54,824 bases of DNA from Winogradskyella sp. (GCF_013213835.1 NZ_JABSSU010000012.1:10163-64986); one strand, 5' to 3'; counted from the first letter of the stretch, positions 42,595 to 51,847 are shown. The notes: generated by a model from the sequence alone, not told the origin. Numbers and translations are program-made.

Positions 42595-43888
42595 GTTAAA
42601 TATATTTTGGTTTCGCAGAGATTTACGTCTAAATGATAATGTGGGATTGTATCACGCTTTAATGGATAAAAATCCTGTTCTTCCGGTTTTTATTTTTGAT
42701 TCTGACATTCTAGATAAATTGCCAAAGAATGATGCTAGAGTCAACTTTCTGCATGAGACAATTTCTGATATCAACCAAAGCTTGAAGGTTAACTGCAATA
42801 GCAGCTTAGGCATTTATCATGGTAAACCAGAACACGTTTTTAAGCAGCTAACATCTAGTTACAATATAGACAAGGTATACACAAATCATGATTATGAACC
42901 CTACGCAACGCAACGTGACGGTGAGATTGAAGCATTATTAAATGAGCAAAACATATCATTTATCACCTATAAAGATCAAGTGATTTTTGAAAAGGATGAT
43001 GTTGTTAAAAAAGATGGTAACCCATATGTGGTTTATACACCTTATATGCGTTCTTGGAAAGCTAAATTTGAAACCATAGACTTCAAAAGTTATAAATCTG
43101 AAGATTTTTTAGAAGGTTTTATACAAGATACGACATTACCTTATTTAACTTTAGCTGACATCGGATTTGAAACTTCAACTCAGAAAGTGTTGCCATATAT
43201 TGTTTCGCCAAAATTAATTCAAGAATACGAAGACACTAGAAATTTTCCAGCAAAGGATGCCACATCAAGGTTAGGTCCTCACTTACGTTTCGGAACTGTC
43301 AGCGTAAGAGAAATGATGAAAAAGGCCATAGCGGAAAAGAACGAAATTTTTTGGCAAGAGCTCATTTGGCGAGAATTTTTTATGCAAATTCTATGGCATT
43401 TTCCGTTCACCAAAGACAGGTCATTTAAGTCTAAATACGATCGCATTGAATGGCGCAATAATGAGGAAGAATTCAAGTTATGGTGCGATGGTAAAACAGG
43501 TTATCCTCTTGTTGATGCAGGAATGAGACAACTTAATGAAACCGGTTTTATGCATAATAGAATACGAATGCTAGTAGGCAGCTTTCTATGCAAACACCTT
43601 TTAATTGATTGGCGTTGGGGCGAAGCATATTTCGCAGAAAAATTGCATGACTATGAGATGGCGAGTAATGTTGGTAATTGGCAATGGGTTGCTGGCTCTG
43701 GTGTAGACGCAGCGCCATACTTCAGAATATTTAACCCCACAAGTCAAATCCAAAAGTTTGACAAAGATTTAGCCTATATTAAAAAATGGGCGCCCGATTT
43801 TCAAGAATTGACATATCCTCAACCCATGGTAGATCACAAGTTTGCAAGGGAACGCTGTTTAGCAACCTATAAGGCAGCAGTGAGTTAA
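42581..43888 (+). CDS. phr: Class I deoxyribodipyrimidine (CPD) photolyase
   Basis: The 435-residue protein repairs cyclobutane pyrimidine dimers with blue light. It has the antenna domain FWFRRDLRLNDNVGLYHAL and an FAD domain with WQELIWREFF (active-site Glu), NRIRMLVGSFL, IDWRWGEAYF and HDYEMASNVGNWQWVAGSG. The last keeps the Asn near flavin N5 and the Trp closest to flavin, and the outer Trp is also visible. Of the four homologues here it looks most canonical. The start is TTG at 42581, inside the SRPBCC gene. A strong bidirectional terminator follows. Confidence 0.94.
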   Translation: MENTKLNIFWFRRDLRLNDNVGLYHALMDKNPVLPVFIFDSDILDKLPKNDARVNFLHETISDINQSLKVNCNSSLGIYHGKPEHVFKQLTSSYNIDKVYTNHDYEPYATQRDGEIEALLNEQNISFITYKDQVIFEKDDVVKKDGNPYVVYTPYMRSWKAKFETIDFKSYKSEDFLEGFIQDTTLPYLTLADIGFETSTQKVLPYIVSPKLIQEYEDTRNFPAKDATSRLGPHLRFGTVSVREMMKKAIAEKNEIFWQELIWREFFMQILWHFPFTKDRSFKSKYDRIEWRNNEEEFKLWCDGKTGYPLVDAGMRQLNETGFMHNRIRMLVGSFLCKHLLIDWRWGEAYFAEKLHDYEMASNVGNWQWVAGSGVDAAPYFRIFNPTSQIQKFDKDLAYIKKWAPDFQELTYPQPMVDHKFARERCLATYKAAVS

Positions 43889-43893
43889 AATAA

Positions 43894-43923
43894 AAAAGCT
43901 TCAAGTTTAAACTTGAAGCTTTT
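43894..43923. terminator. Bidirectional terminator between phr and murA
   Basis: This is a perfect 30-base palindrome (arms AAAAGCTTCAAGTTT and AAACTTGAAGCTTTT) with A- and T-rich ends. It sits between two convergent genes and marks the end of the light cluster. Confidence 0.9.
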
Positions 43924-43944
43924 CTTCCATATAAATATGGAAAA

Positions 43945-45252
43945 TTAAATCCTTTCAATTTTTGCACCTATTGCCTTTAAACGTGCATCTATATTTTCGT
44001 AACCACGATCAATCTGCTCAATATTATGAATGGTTGAAGTCCCTTTTGCTGAAAGTGCTGCTATCAATAGTGAAATACCAGCTCTAATATCTGGTGAAGT
44101 CATGGTTGTAGCCTTTAATTGCGACTTAAAATCATGTCCGATTACTGTAGCTCTATGAGGGTCACAAAGTATGATTTTCGCACCCATATCAATTAATTTA
44201 TCCACAAAGAATAGACGACTTTCAAACATCTTTTGATGTATTAAAACCTCACCTCTAGCCTGAGTTGCAATAACTAATACAATACTCAATAAATCTGGTG
44301 TAAATCCAGGCCATGGTGCATCAGCGATAGTCAATATAGAACCATCAATATAATTTTGTATTTGGTAACCATCTTTGTGCGCTGGTATATGAATATCATC
44401 ACCTTGTTGTTCAACAGTAATTCCTAATTTTCTAAAAACATTAGGAATTTGTCCTAAATCATCCCAACTTACATCAGTAATAGTGAGTTCACTCTTTGTC
44501 ATAGCAGCAAGACCTATCCAGCTACCTATTTCAATCATATCAGGTAACATTTTATGTTCTGTACCTCCTAACTCCTCTACTCCATCAATGATTAGCATAT
44601 TAGAACCAATACCAGAAATTTTTGCGCCCATTCTATTCAACATCTTACAAAGCTGTTGTAAATATGGTTCGCAAGCTGCGTTATAAATGGTAGTTCTTCC
44701 TTCTGCTAAAACAGCCGCCATCACAATATTAGCAGTACCAGTAACAGAAGCTTCATCTAGTAGCATATAGGCACCTTTTAGTTTCTCTGCCTCTACTCCA
44801 TAAAAATATTCTTCTCGGTTGTATCTAAAATTGGCACCTAAACGGATGAATCCTTCAAAATGGGTATCTAAACGTCTACGTCCAATTTTATCTCCGCCTG
44901 GCTTAGGAATATAACCTTTGCCAAAACGCGCCAACAATGGCCCAACAATCATTATAGAACCTCTTAAACCTCTACCTTCAACCTTAAACGTATCAGATTC
45001 TAAATATTTAATATCAACGTTTTCTGCCTTAAAAGAATACTTGTTGGGTCCGAGTTTTTCAACCTCTACACCCAAATTAGCTAAAAGTGTAATTAGCTTA
45101 TTTACATCTACAATATCCGGAACGTTATCAATGATTACAGTTTCTGAAGTTAATAAGACAGCACATAGAATTTGTAGCGCTTCGTTTTTTGCTCCTTGAG
45201 GCTTGATGGAACCCTTCAGTTGGTGTCCACCTTCAATTTTAAATGTTCCCAT
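43945..45252 (-). CDS. murA: UDP-N-acetylglucosamine 1-carboxyvinyltransferase
   Basis: MurA adds enolpyruvate to UDP-GlcNAc in the first committed step of peptidoglycan synthesis. The 435-residue protein is full length with the internal repeat typical of EPSP-like enzymes and KNEALQ near residue 22. The catalytic loop reads KPGGDKIGRRRLDTH: Asp121 replaces the usual Cys (Cys115 in E. coli), the change known to give natural fosfomycin resistance in other bacteria. It lies 5 bases after the DUF4290 gene. Confidence 0.95.
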   Translation of the reverse strand: MGTFKIEGGHQLKGSIKPQGAKNEALQILCAVLLTSETVIIDNVPDIVDVNKLITLLANLGVEVEKLGPNKYSFKAENVDIKYLESDTFKVEGRGLRGSIMIVGPLLARFGKGYIPKPGGDKIGRRRLDTHFEGFIRLGANFRYNREEYFYGVEAEKLKGAYMLLDEASVTGTANIVMAAVLAEGRTTIYNAACEPYLQQLCKMLNRMGAKISGIGSNMLIIDGVEELGGTEHKMLPDMIEIGSWIGLAAMTKSELTITDVSWDDLGQIPNVFRKLGITVEQQGDDIHIPAHKDGYQIQNYIDGSILTIADAPWPGFTPDLLSIVLVIATQARGEVLIHQKMFESRLFFVDKLIDMGAKIILCDPHRATVIGHDFKSQLKATTMTSPDIRAGISLLIAALSAKGTSTIHNIEQIDRGYENIDARLKAIGAKIERI

Positions 45253-45257
45253 TCGTT

Positions 45258-45899
45258 TTAATAACGTTTTCTATTGTTGGAATATTTCTTTTTAGATTTC
45301 TTTTGATTGCTTTTTCCGTATTTAGATTTAGCACGCATTAGACTTGAAGCATCAGTTAAATCTTCATCACTGTCTTTTAAATTAAGTTGTCCTTCGGAAA
45401 GTTCGTATAAATGATCAAAAATAACAGCGTCTTCCACCGTATCTTTATTCCAGTTAAGGAAGCATTTTTTCATATGATTTGCAATAGTGTAGACTAATGC
45501 TTCTTTCAACTCACCATCTTCCCAACTGACAGCGACATCTATCATAGTCTTTATGTTATTGCCATAAAAACGGTATTTCGGATGGTTTTGTGGGTATCTT
45601 AAAGGCTCAGGTCTAGACTTTAGTTCTTCTTCAGAAGGTGTTGGATATGGTGAATCCGCATCTAATTCAAAATTAGACATTATAAATAGCTGATCCCATA
45701 ACTTATGCTGAAAGTCTGGCACATCTCTTAAATGTGGCTGTAAATTACCCATTACAGATATGATAGCCTTAGCAACTTTATTTCTTTCTTCTTTGGTTTC
45801 GCGCGTTTTTGCATAATTAATCATCTTTTGCAGATGACGTCCGTATTCTGGAATAATTAAATGCTCGCGCTCCGTGTTGTATTCTAAATCGTCAATCAA
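45258..45899 (-). CDS. DUF4290-family protein
   Basis: The 213-residue protein matches the DUF4290 family, common upstream of murA in Flavobacteriia: N-terminal MIDDLEYNTEREHLIIPEYG, central CFLNWNKDTVEDAVIFDHL, and a very basic Lys/Arg tail (SNQKKSKKKYSNNRKRY) that could bind nucleic acid or the ribosome. No function is established. It is the first gene of a pair with murA. Confidence 0.85.
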   Translation of the reverse strand: MIDDLEYNTEREHLIIPEYGRHLQKMINYAKTRETKEERNKVAKAIISVMGNLQPHLRDVPDFQHKLWDQLFIMSNFELDADSPYPTPSEEELKSRPEPLRYPQNHPKYRFYGNNIKTMIDVAVSWEDGELKEALVYTIANHMKKCFLNWNKDTVEDAVIFDHLYELSEGQLNLKDSDEDLTDASSLMRAKSKYGKSNQKKSKKKYSNNRKRY

Positions 45900-45922
45900 A
45901 ATAAAATGTGTAGTAAATTTAT

Positions 45923-45947
45923 AGAAACCTGCAGTCTCTAGGTTTCT
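45923..45947 (-). promoter_or_regulatory. Leader hairpin upstream of DUF4290-murA
   Basis: AGAAACCT and AGGTTTCT form an 8-bp inverted repeat with a 9-base loop, between a TACTTTG-like promoter element (minus strand, about 45951-45957) and the DUF4290 start. It may be a leader RNA structure or a protein-binding dyad. There is no T-run, so a terminator is unlikely. Confidence 0.35.
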
Positions 45948-45986
45948 GTTGCAAAGTACAAAAAATAAAGAACGGTAAAAGAAATT

Positions 45987-46280
45987 TTAAAGAGAAATTA
46001 CTCCTTCTACATTTTCTGCAACCTCCTTATACTTTGCTATAACAGCTTCAGGATTTTTCAATCGTACATTAATGGAAACACTTGTATATTTCCCATTTTT
46101 AGAAGGAATAGTATTTATAACGGCTCCCATACCATTAAATAAATCTTGAACGTCTTTTATACCAGTACCTTCAGTCAGTACAATAAACTTATATAAATAC
46201 TCAGATGGCCAACTCGTGGTTTCGTATAGTTGTGTTCTTAATTTTTTGTAAAACTCTTCAGATTTTTGTGAACTATTCAT
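45987..46280 (-). CDS. DUF493-family (YbeD-like) protein
   Basis: The 97-residue protein is an ACT-like small fold typical of DUF493/YbeD: YETTSWPSEYLYKFIVLTEG followed by a VSINVRLKNPEAVIAKYKEV segment. I set the start at the ATG at 46280 because a -7 promoter element (46299-46306) lies just upstream. The longer frame's ATG at 46301 would fall within it. Function is not known, possibly allosteric or regulatory. Confidence 0.82.
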   Translation of the reverse strand: MNSSQKSEEFYKKLRTQLYETTSWPSEYLYKFIVLTEGTGIKDVQDLFNGMGAVINTIPSKNGKYTSVSINVRLKNPEAVIAKYKEVAENVEGVISL

Positions 46281-46298
46281 ATCAGAAATTTTCAGTTG

Positions 46299-46306
46299 CA
46301 AAGATA
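46299..46306 (-). promoter_or_regulatory. -7 promoter element for the DUF493 gene
   Basis: The minus strand reads TATCTTTG, a perfect TAnnTTTG match 18 bases upstream of the ATG at 46280. It supports that start over the one at 46301. Confidence 0.6.
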
Positions 46307-46370
46307 CATTTAACTTTACATTTTTCAGTTTAATTTTTTATAACGAATTTTACAATTAAAACATTGTCAC

Positions 46371-46946
46371 TTGAATCCTAAAAGAATTGTTATAACTGGA
46401 GGTCCAGCAACAGGAAAAACATCAATTATTGATCGCCTCAAAGAACTTGATTTTGTGTGCTATGAAGAAGTAATTAGAAAACTTACTACAGAAGCGCAAG
46501 AGTCTGGAGATATTACAGAGGAACACTCAAACCCTATTGCCTTAGTTGATGATTCAGTATTATTCAATACTAAATTATTACAACTTCGACTAGACGACTT
46601 TAAAGATTCCGTATCTTTAAATAAGGATGTTGTTTTTTTTGACAGAGGCATGCCAGACGTTTTAGCCTACATGGATTTTTTCAATCAAGATATTACCGAG
46701 AATTTTATTGAAACTTGTGAGCTCTACAAATATGATTGTGTTTTTATTTTGCCACCATGGGAAGCAATTTATCAAAGAGATGGTGAACGCTTTGAAACTT
46801 TTGAGCAAGCTTCTGACTTATATTTTCATCTTAACAATACTTACCGTAAGTTTGGTTACCATACAGTTGAGGTTCCTTTTGGCAGTGTAATAGAACGTAC
46901 AGACTTCATTTTGGGTTATTTAAACAAGTTATATGCATCCTATTGA
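46371..46946 (+). CDS. Predicted AAA-type ATP/GTP-binding protein
   Basis: The 191-residue protein has a Walker A motif VITGGPATGKTSI (residues 6-18) and a region VVFFDRGMPDVLAYMDFF compatible with a Walker B or nucleotide-kinase-like site. It resembles COG3911-type predicted ATPases. The start codon is TTG. It overlaps recQ by 14 bases, so they are co-transcribed, but the link in function is unclear. Confidence 0.78.
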   Translation: MNPKRIVITGGPATGKTSIIDRLKELDFVCYEEVIRKLTTEAQESGDITEEHSNPIALVDDSVLFNTKLLQLRLDDFKDSVSLNKDVVFFDRGMPDVLAYMDFFNQDITENFIETCELYKYDCVFILPPWEAIYQRDGERFETFEQASDLYFHLNNTYRKFGYHTVEVPFGSVIERTDFILGYLNKLYASY

Positions 46947-48834
46947 AGTCTTAGAGCGCTATTGGAATTATACATCGTTTAGACCTTTTCAAGAAGAAAT
47001 TATTAATTCGGTTTTAGACAATGATGATACTTTCGCCTTATTACCAACTGGTGGAGGAAAATCGATTTGCTTTCAGATACCAGCATTAATTAAGGATGGT
47101 ATTTGTATTGTCATATCGCCATTAATTGCATTAATGAAGGACCAAGTTCAAACCTTAAAACGAAAAGGTATTAAGGCGATTGCACTGACCTCTGGAATGT
47201 CTAAAAGTGATTTAGATACGCAATTAGACAATTGCATTTACGGCAACTATAAATTTTTATATCTATCACCAGAGCGTTTACAACAACCTATAGTTAAAGA
47301 GCGCATACAAGCAATGAAGGTCAACCTTATTGCTGTAGATGAAGCACATTGTATTAGCCAATGGGGAAATGACTTTAGACCAGCCTATAAAAATATTTCT
47401 GAACTTAGAGCCATTCATCCACATGTTAACTGTATTGCTTTAACGGCCACTGCAAAGCACGACATTGTTAAAGATATTATTCAAAATCTTGATTTTGTTT
47501 CACCAAAAATTTATAAAGCATCGTTTACGAGGTCAAACATTTCATATCAAGTCTTACAAACTGAGGACAAAAAGTACCATCTTGAAACTGTGTTGACTAG
47601 GTTTGAAGGAGCTTCTATTATTTACGTTAGAAACAGACGTTCTACAATAGAAATTAATAATTATCTAAATTCAAAAAACTTTTCGTCTACCTTTTACCAT
47701 GGTGGTATAACTCATAAAGAAAAACAAGAACGTTTACAGCAATGGCTTACCGGAGAAAAACAAATAATGGTTGCAACCACTGCTTTTGGTATGGGAATAG
47801 ATAAACCTAATGTAAGGACAGTCATTCATTATAATTTACCTGAAAGTATTGAAAGTTATTACCAAGAAGCTGGTCGTGCTGGTAGAGACGGTGGATTAGC
47901 GCATGCCATTATATTGAATGAGAATATCGATGAAACCCATTTACGCAAGCAGTTTTTAAGTACATTACCTTCAACAGATTATGTGAAAAAGGTGTATAAA
48001 CAACTCTGTAATTATTTTCAAATTGCCTATGGCGAAGGTGCTCAAAGTAATTATCAATTTGATTTTAAGTCGTTCTGCAATATTTACGAGCTACATCCTA
48101 GTTTAACATATAATAGTCTCTTGTTGCTGGACCGGAATTCTGTTATTGCGCTTAATCAGCAGTTTAATTTTAGAACTAAAATTCAGTTTTTAACGAGTAA
48201 TACGCAACTGTTTCAATACTTAGAAAGTCATTTAGACTTAAACACTTTGGTTAAAGTGCTCTTGCGAACCTATGGTGGTATTTTTGATTATGAAACCAAG
48301 GTTAATCTCAATTTAGTGATTAAAAAAACGGAGATTCCTGAGAAACAAGTCATTGGTCAACTTAGACGATTAGAAACAGATGGTATCATAAACCTTCAAA
48401 TCGCTAATACAGATTCTGAAATTACCTTTTTAAAACCACGTGAAGATGACGTCACAATAAATCCGATTGTAAAAACAATTAGGCAACAACATCAGTTAAA
48501 GCACAATCAGGTTGAAGCTGTTATTTCATACATTAAAAATGACAAGGTTTGCAAAAACATTCAATTACTAAAATATTTTGGAGAACATAGTCAAACACCT
48601 TGTGGTAAATGTTCCGTATGTATTGAAAACAAACCTTCTGAAAATCATACTTCAGGTGCAGATTTAACTACCCAAATTGTAACATTATTACAGTCTAGAG
48701 ACTTATCTTCGCGTCAGCTTTTGAAAACATTGCAGTGCGATGAAAAAAATCTCATAAGCAGTCTTAAACAACTTGTTGAGATTAATAAAATTAAACTCAC
48801 AAATAAAAATACATTTACCCTTTATGACAGATAA
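46933..48834 (+). CDS. recQ: RecQ-like ATP-dependent DNA helicase
   Basis: The 633-residue superfamily 2 helicase unwinds DNA 3' to 5'. It has motif I LLPTGGGKSICFQIPAL, motif II DEAHCISQWGNDFRPAY, motif III ALTATA and motif VI QEAGRAGRDGG. The RQC zinc site is partly seen as PCGKCSVC. No clear HRDC domain follows, so this is a short RecQ. It may repair DNA damage. The reading frame overlaps fmt by 11 bases. Confidence 0.92.
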   Translation: MHPIEVLERYWNYTSFRPFQEEIINSVLDNDDTFALLPTGGGKSICFQIPALIKDGICIVISPLIALMKDQVQTLKRKGIKAIALTSGMSKSDLDTQLDNCIYGNYKFLYLSPERLQQPIVKERIQAMKVNLIAVDEAHCISQWGNDFRPAYKNISELRAIHPHVNCIALTATAKHDIVKDIIQNLDFVSPKIYKASFTRSNISYQVLQTEDKKYHLETVLTRFEGASIIYVRNRRSTIEINNYLNSKNFSSTFYHGGITHKEKQERLQQWLTGEKQIMVATTAFGMGIDKPNVRTVIHYNLPESIESYYQEAGRAGRDGGLAHAIILNENIDETHLRKQFLSTLPSTDYVKKVYKQLCNYFQIAYGEGAQSNYQFDFKSFCNIYELHPSLTYNSLLLLDRNSVIALNQQFNFRTKIQFLTSNTQLFQYLESHLDLNTLVKVLLRTYGGIFDYETKVNLNLVIKKTEIPEKQVIGQLRRLETDGIINLQIANTDSEITFLKPREDDVTINPIVKTIRQQHQLKHNQVEAVISYIKNDKVCKNIQLLKYFGEHSQTPCGKCSVCIENKPSENHTSGADLTTQIVTLLQSRDLSSRQLLKTLQCDEKNLISSLKQLVEINKIKLTNKNTFTLYDR

Positions 48835-49783
48835 ACGCGATTTAAGAATTGTTTTTATGGGCACACCAGATTTTGCTGTTGCCACATTAAAAGCACTTTT
48901 AGATAATAAATATAATGTTGTGGGTGTAATAACAGCACCAGATCGTAAAGCTGGTCGCGGACAAAAACTAAGAACTTCGGCAGTAAAAGAATTTGCTTTA
49001 AAGCACAATCTTAAGGTATTACAACCAACCAATCTAAAAGCTGAAAGTTTTATTGAAGAACTAAAAGCCCTAAATGCTAATCTACAAATTATAGTAGCCT
49101 TTAGAATGTTACCAAAAGTGGTGTGGGCAATGCCAGAGTATGGTACTTTTAATCTTCACGCATCGTTATTACCACAATATAGAGGTGCAGCACCAATACA
49201 TTGGGCGATAATAAATGGAGAACGTACTACTGGTGTGACTACTTTTTTTATTGATGAAAAAATTGATACTGGCGCTATTATTCTTAAACAAGAAACTTCA
49301 ATTGGGGAGTCAACTACAGTTGGAGAACTCCATGACACATTGATGTCTATAGGTAGTAATTTGGTTATTAAAACCGTAGAGCTTATTGCAAATGATGAAG
49401 TAAAAACAACTATTCAGCCAAAATCCGTAGATTTAAAAACAGCATATAAGCTCAATAGAGAAAATTGTAAAATAGATTGGTCAAAAGATTTAAGTACCAT
49501 TTACAATAAAATTAGAGGTTTAAATCCATTCCCTGCAGCTTGGTGTTATTTAAGCAATGGTGATAAAGAACCTTTGGCTGTAAAATTATATACCGTTGAG
49601 AAAGAATTAATTAACCATGATGATAAGCCAGGAAACATTTTAGTTCATAAAGATGACCTTAAAATAGCCTGCTTTGGTGGTTATATTAAAGTCAAGGAAA
49701 TTCAACTGCCAGGTAAGCGAAAAATGGATGTAAAATCTTTATTAAATGGATTTGAGTTTTCTGAGGACGCAAAAATGCTCTAA
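48824..49783 (+). CDS. fmt: Methionyl-tRNA formyltransferase
   Basis: The 319-residue enzyme formylates initiator Met-tRNA using 10-formyl-tetrahydrofolate. It has the N-terminal Rossmann-like VFMGTPDFAVATLKALL, the formyl-donor site NLHASLLPQYRGAAPIHWAI and a C-terminal tRNA-binding domain. The ATG at 48824 (MTDKRDLRIVFMGTPDF) fits the family's usual start; the frame extends 17 codons further upstream inside recQ, which is unlikely. Confidence 0.95.
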   Translation: MTDKRDLRIVFMGTPDFAVATLKALLDNKYNVVGVITAPDRKAGRGQKLRTSAVKEFALKHNLKVLQPTNLKAESFIEELKALNANLQIIVAFRMLPKVVWAMPEYGTFNLHASLLPQYRGAAPIHWAIINGERTTGVTTFFIDEKIDTGAIILKQETSIGESTTVGELHDTLMSIGSNLVIKTVELIANDEVKTTIQPKSVDLKTAYKLNRENCKIDWSKDLSTIYNKIRGLNPFPAAWCYLSNGDKEPLAVKLYTVEKELINHDDKPGNILVHKDDLKIACFGGYIKVKEIQLPGKRKMDVKSLLNGFEFSEDAKML

Positions 49784-49888
49784 ACCCTTGTTCTCATTGG
49801 TTTAGCCAATTTTCGACTAAAAACTGCACTCCTTTATTAACAAATGCTGTTACTTATTAACAAAATAGGCTATTTCCCTTGCTATTAC

Positions 49889-49918
49889 TTGCGTAGCTTA
49901 ATTTTCCTAATAATTTTG
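49889..49918 (+). promoter_or_regulatory. Promoter of the HU gene
   Basis: TTG (49889-49891), 19 bases, then TAATTTTG (49911-49918) match the full Bacteroidota consensus (TTG-N19-TAnnTTTG). The leader to the ATG is about 55 bases. Strong expression of HU agrees with a consensus promoter. Confidence 0.7.
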
Positions 49919-49980
49919 TCTAAGGATTTTTAACAAATACAGTTAGAAACCGATTTTTTAACAATTTAAATATAAATTTT

Positions 49981-50253
49981 ATGAACAAAACAGATTTAAT
50001 CAATGGTATGGCAGAGAATGCTGGTATCACTAAAGCAGCTGCTAAAAAAGCATTAGATTCTTTATTAATTGATATCGAAGGAGCTTTACAAAAAGGTAAC
50101 AGAGTATCATTAGTAGGTTTTGGATCTTGGTCAGTATCTAAAAGAGCTGCAAGAGAAGGAAGAAACCCTCAAACTGGACAAACTATAAAGATTAAAGCTA
50201 AAAATGTAGTAAAGTTTAAAGCAGGTTCTGATTTAAGCAGCGCTGTAAACTAA
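49981..50253 (+). CDS. HU-family DNA-binding protein
   Basis: The 90-residue histone-like protein bends and compacts DNA as a dimer. It has the signature VGFGSWSVSKRAAREGRNPQTG (residues about 46-67) with the Pro at the DNA-intercalating arm tip. It has its own consensus promoter and a strong terminator, so it is monocistronic and probably abundant. Confidence 0.96.
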   Translation: MNKTDLINGMAENAGITKAAAKKALDSLLIDIEGALQKGNRVSLVGFGSWSVSKRAAREGRNPQTGQTIKIKAKNVVKFKAGSDLSSAVN

Positions 50254-50276
50254 GACATTTTTTGTAAAAAATATTG

Positions 50277-50303
50277 AGCCTGCTTATTAGCAGGCTTTTT
50301 TTT
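50277..50303 (+). terminator. Intrinsic terminator of the HU gene
   Basis: AGCCTGC and GCAGGCT form a 7-bp stem with a TTATTA loop, followed by a run of eight Ts. Confidence 0.92.
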
Positions 50304-50382
50304 GCTATACAGTTATCTACGCTTTTGGTAAATTGATAAAAAAACGTTAGATTTAGTACAGTTAATTGATTTAAACCAACTT

Positions 50383-50937
50383 ATGTCTAAACCCGAAAAA
50401 GGCAGTTTATTAATTGCAGAACCATCAATTATCGGAGACATCTCATTTAACCGCGCTGTGATTCTGCTGGCAGATCACAATGCACTAGGCTCTGTTGGTT
50501 TTATTTTAAACAAACCGTTAGACTATAACCTTAAAGATCTCGTAGAAGGTACAGAGTCTGAATTTAAAATCTATAATGGTGGCCCTGTTGAACAGGACAA
50601 TCTGTACTTTATTCACAAATCACCAGAATTAATACCGAATAGTATTGAAATATCTAATGGTATATTTTGGGGTGGAGACTTTAATGTAGTTCTAGACCTC
50701 ATAAACGATAATAAAATATCTGAAGAAGATATCCGATTCTTTTTAGGTTATTCTGGTTGGGCTGAACAACAACTTGACAATGAACTTAAATCAAATGCGT
50801 GGTTAGTCTCTGAAAACATATACCACAATAGTATTATATCAAAATCAAGTATTTCTTTTTGGAGAGAAAAAATGCTAGAACTTGGTGGTGAGTATAGCAT
50901 TTGGTCTAATGCACCCGAAAATCCTAGTTACAACTAA
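50383..50937 (+). CDS. YqgE/AlgH-family protein
   Basis: The 184-residue protein matches the YqgE/AlgH family: KGSLLIAEPSIIGDISFNRAVILLADHNALGSVGFILNKPL and later YNGGPVEQDNLYFIHK and FLGYSGWAEQQLDNEL. The biochemical role is not established. It is convergent with the aminotransferase gene, overlapping by 4 bases at the stops. Confidence 0.92.
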   Translation: MSKPEKGSLLIAEPSIIGDISFNRAVILLADHNALGSVGFILNKPLDYNLKDLVEGTESEFKIYNGGPVEQDNLYFIHKSPELIPNSIEISNGIFWGGDFNVVLDLINDNKISEEDIRFFLGYSGWAEQQLDNELKSNAWLVSENIYHNSIISKSSISFWREKMLELGGEYSIWSNAPENPSYN

Positions 50938-51782
50938 ATTAATCTTGCCTTTGCATTTAATTTACCGATAATACTCTTGGCAAAGGTATTAGCATAACTC
51001 TTTTTGCGGTATTTGGTGATTGGAACAATACCTTGAATAACATTAGTAATAAACAACTCATCAGCCTTTTGAAGTTCAAATGGACTGATTGACGATTCCT
51101 CCACAAAAAGATTCACATCTTTAGACAAAATCTCTAAAACCTGTTTTCTCATCACACCTTTTAGACAACCATCTTCTAAAGGTGGTGTTTTAATTTTATC
51201 GCCTTTCACCAAAAATAGATTACCATTTAAAGCTTCAATCACACTTTTATTGGTATTTAAAACCAAACAATTATCAAAATCATTTTCATGAGCATAAATA
51301 CTCCCGATAACCTGTATCGCTTTATTGTTTGATTTAAGACCAGACAATAAACCAGGAGCCACAAAATAGTCTTTATATAAGTCTACAGTATAGGATGTAT
51401 CGTCGATTGTATAAAACGGGTTATCATGTCTTTCAACAACAATATTAAAACTTACGTCTGAATTTTCACTTGGTAAATACTTTCCGCCTTCACCTCTATC
51501 AATATTCAATCTAACTCTTGCAGAACTACTCATTAAATCGTTAGCCTCAATCGTTTTTAAAATTTCTGATTCTAAATACTCCATGGTAAAGTTCATCGGA
51601 ATATCCATTCTAAGGATACGCATTGATGCCATAAGTCTGAAGTAATGATCTTCCCAGAAAAAGATTTTACCATTAACCATTTTTAATGTTTCAAAAAGCG
51701 CGTCACCATACTTATAGCCCCTATTTTCGATTGTCAATTTAGAGTCTACTTTTTCCTCAAGCTGTCCATTAAAATTTACCAT
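50934..51782 (-). CDS. Class IV aminotransferase (PabC/IlvE-like)
   Basis: The 282-residue PLP protein has the fold-type IV pattern: early YGDALFETLKMVNGKIFFWEDHYFRL, the Schiff-base Lys in GLKSNNK, and a C-terminal ELQKADELFITNVIQGIVPI. The family includes branched-chain aminotransferase and 4-amino-4-deoxychorismate lyase. The length (282) suits the lyase or a D-amino-acid enzyme better than a full BCAT, but the substrate is open. Confidence 0.87.
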   Translation of the reverse strand: MVNFNGQLEEKVDSKLTIENRGYKYGDALFETLKMVNGKIFFWEDHYFRLMASMRILRMDIPMNFTMEYLESEILKTIEANDLMSSSARVRLNIDRGEGGKYLPSENSDVSFNIVVERHDNPFYTIDDTSYTVDLYKDYFVAPGLLSGLKSNNKAIQVIGSIYAHENDFDNCLVLNTNKSVIEALNGNLFLVKGDKIKTPPLEDGCLKGVMRKQVLEILSKDVNLFVEESSISPFELQKADELFITNVIQGIVPITKYRKKSYANTFAKSIIGKLNAKARLI

Positions 51783-51847
51783 AAAAAAGTCCCGATTTAG
51801 TTGTATTTAAATCGAGACAAATATATAATAGTATAGTTAGTTAAGCG

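Noticed and set aside
46280..46301. ATG at 46301 as DUF493 start
   Set aside because: It lies within the TATCTTTG promoter element. The ATG at 46280 gives the usual family N-terminus.
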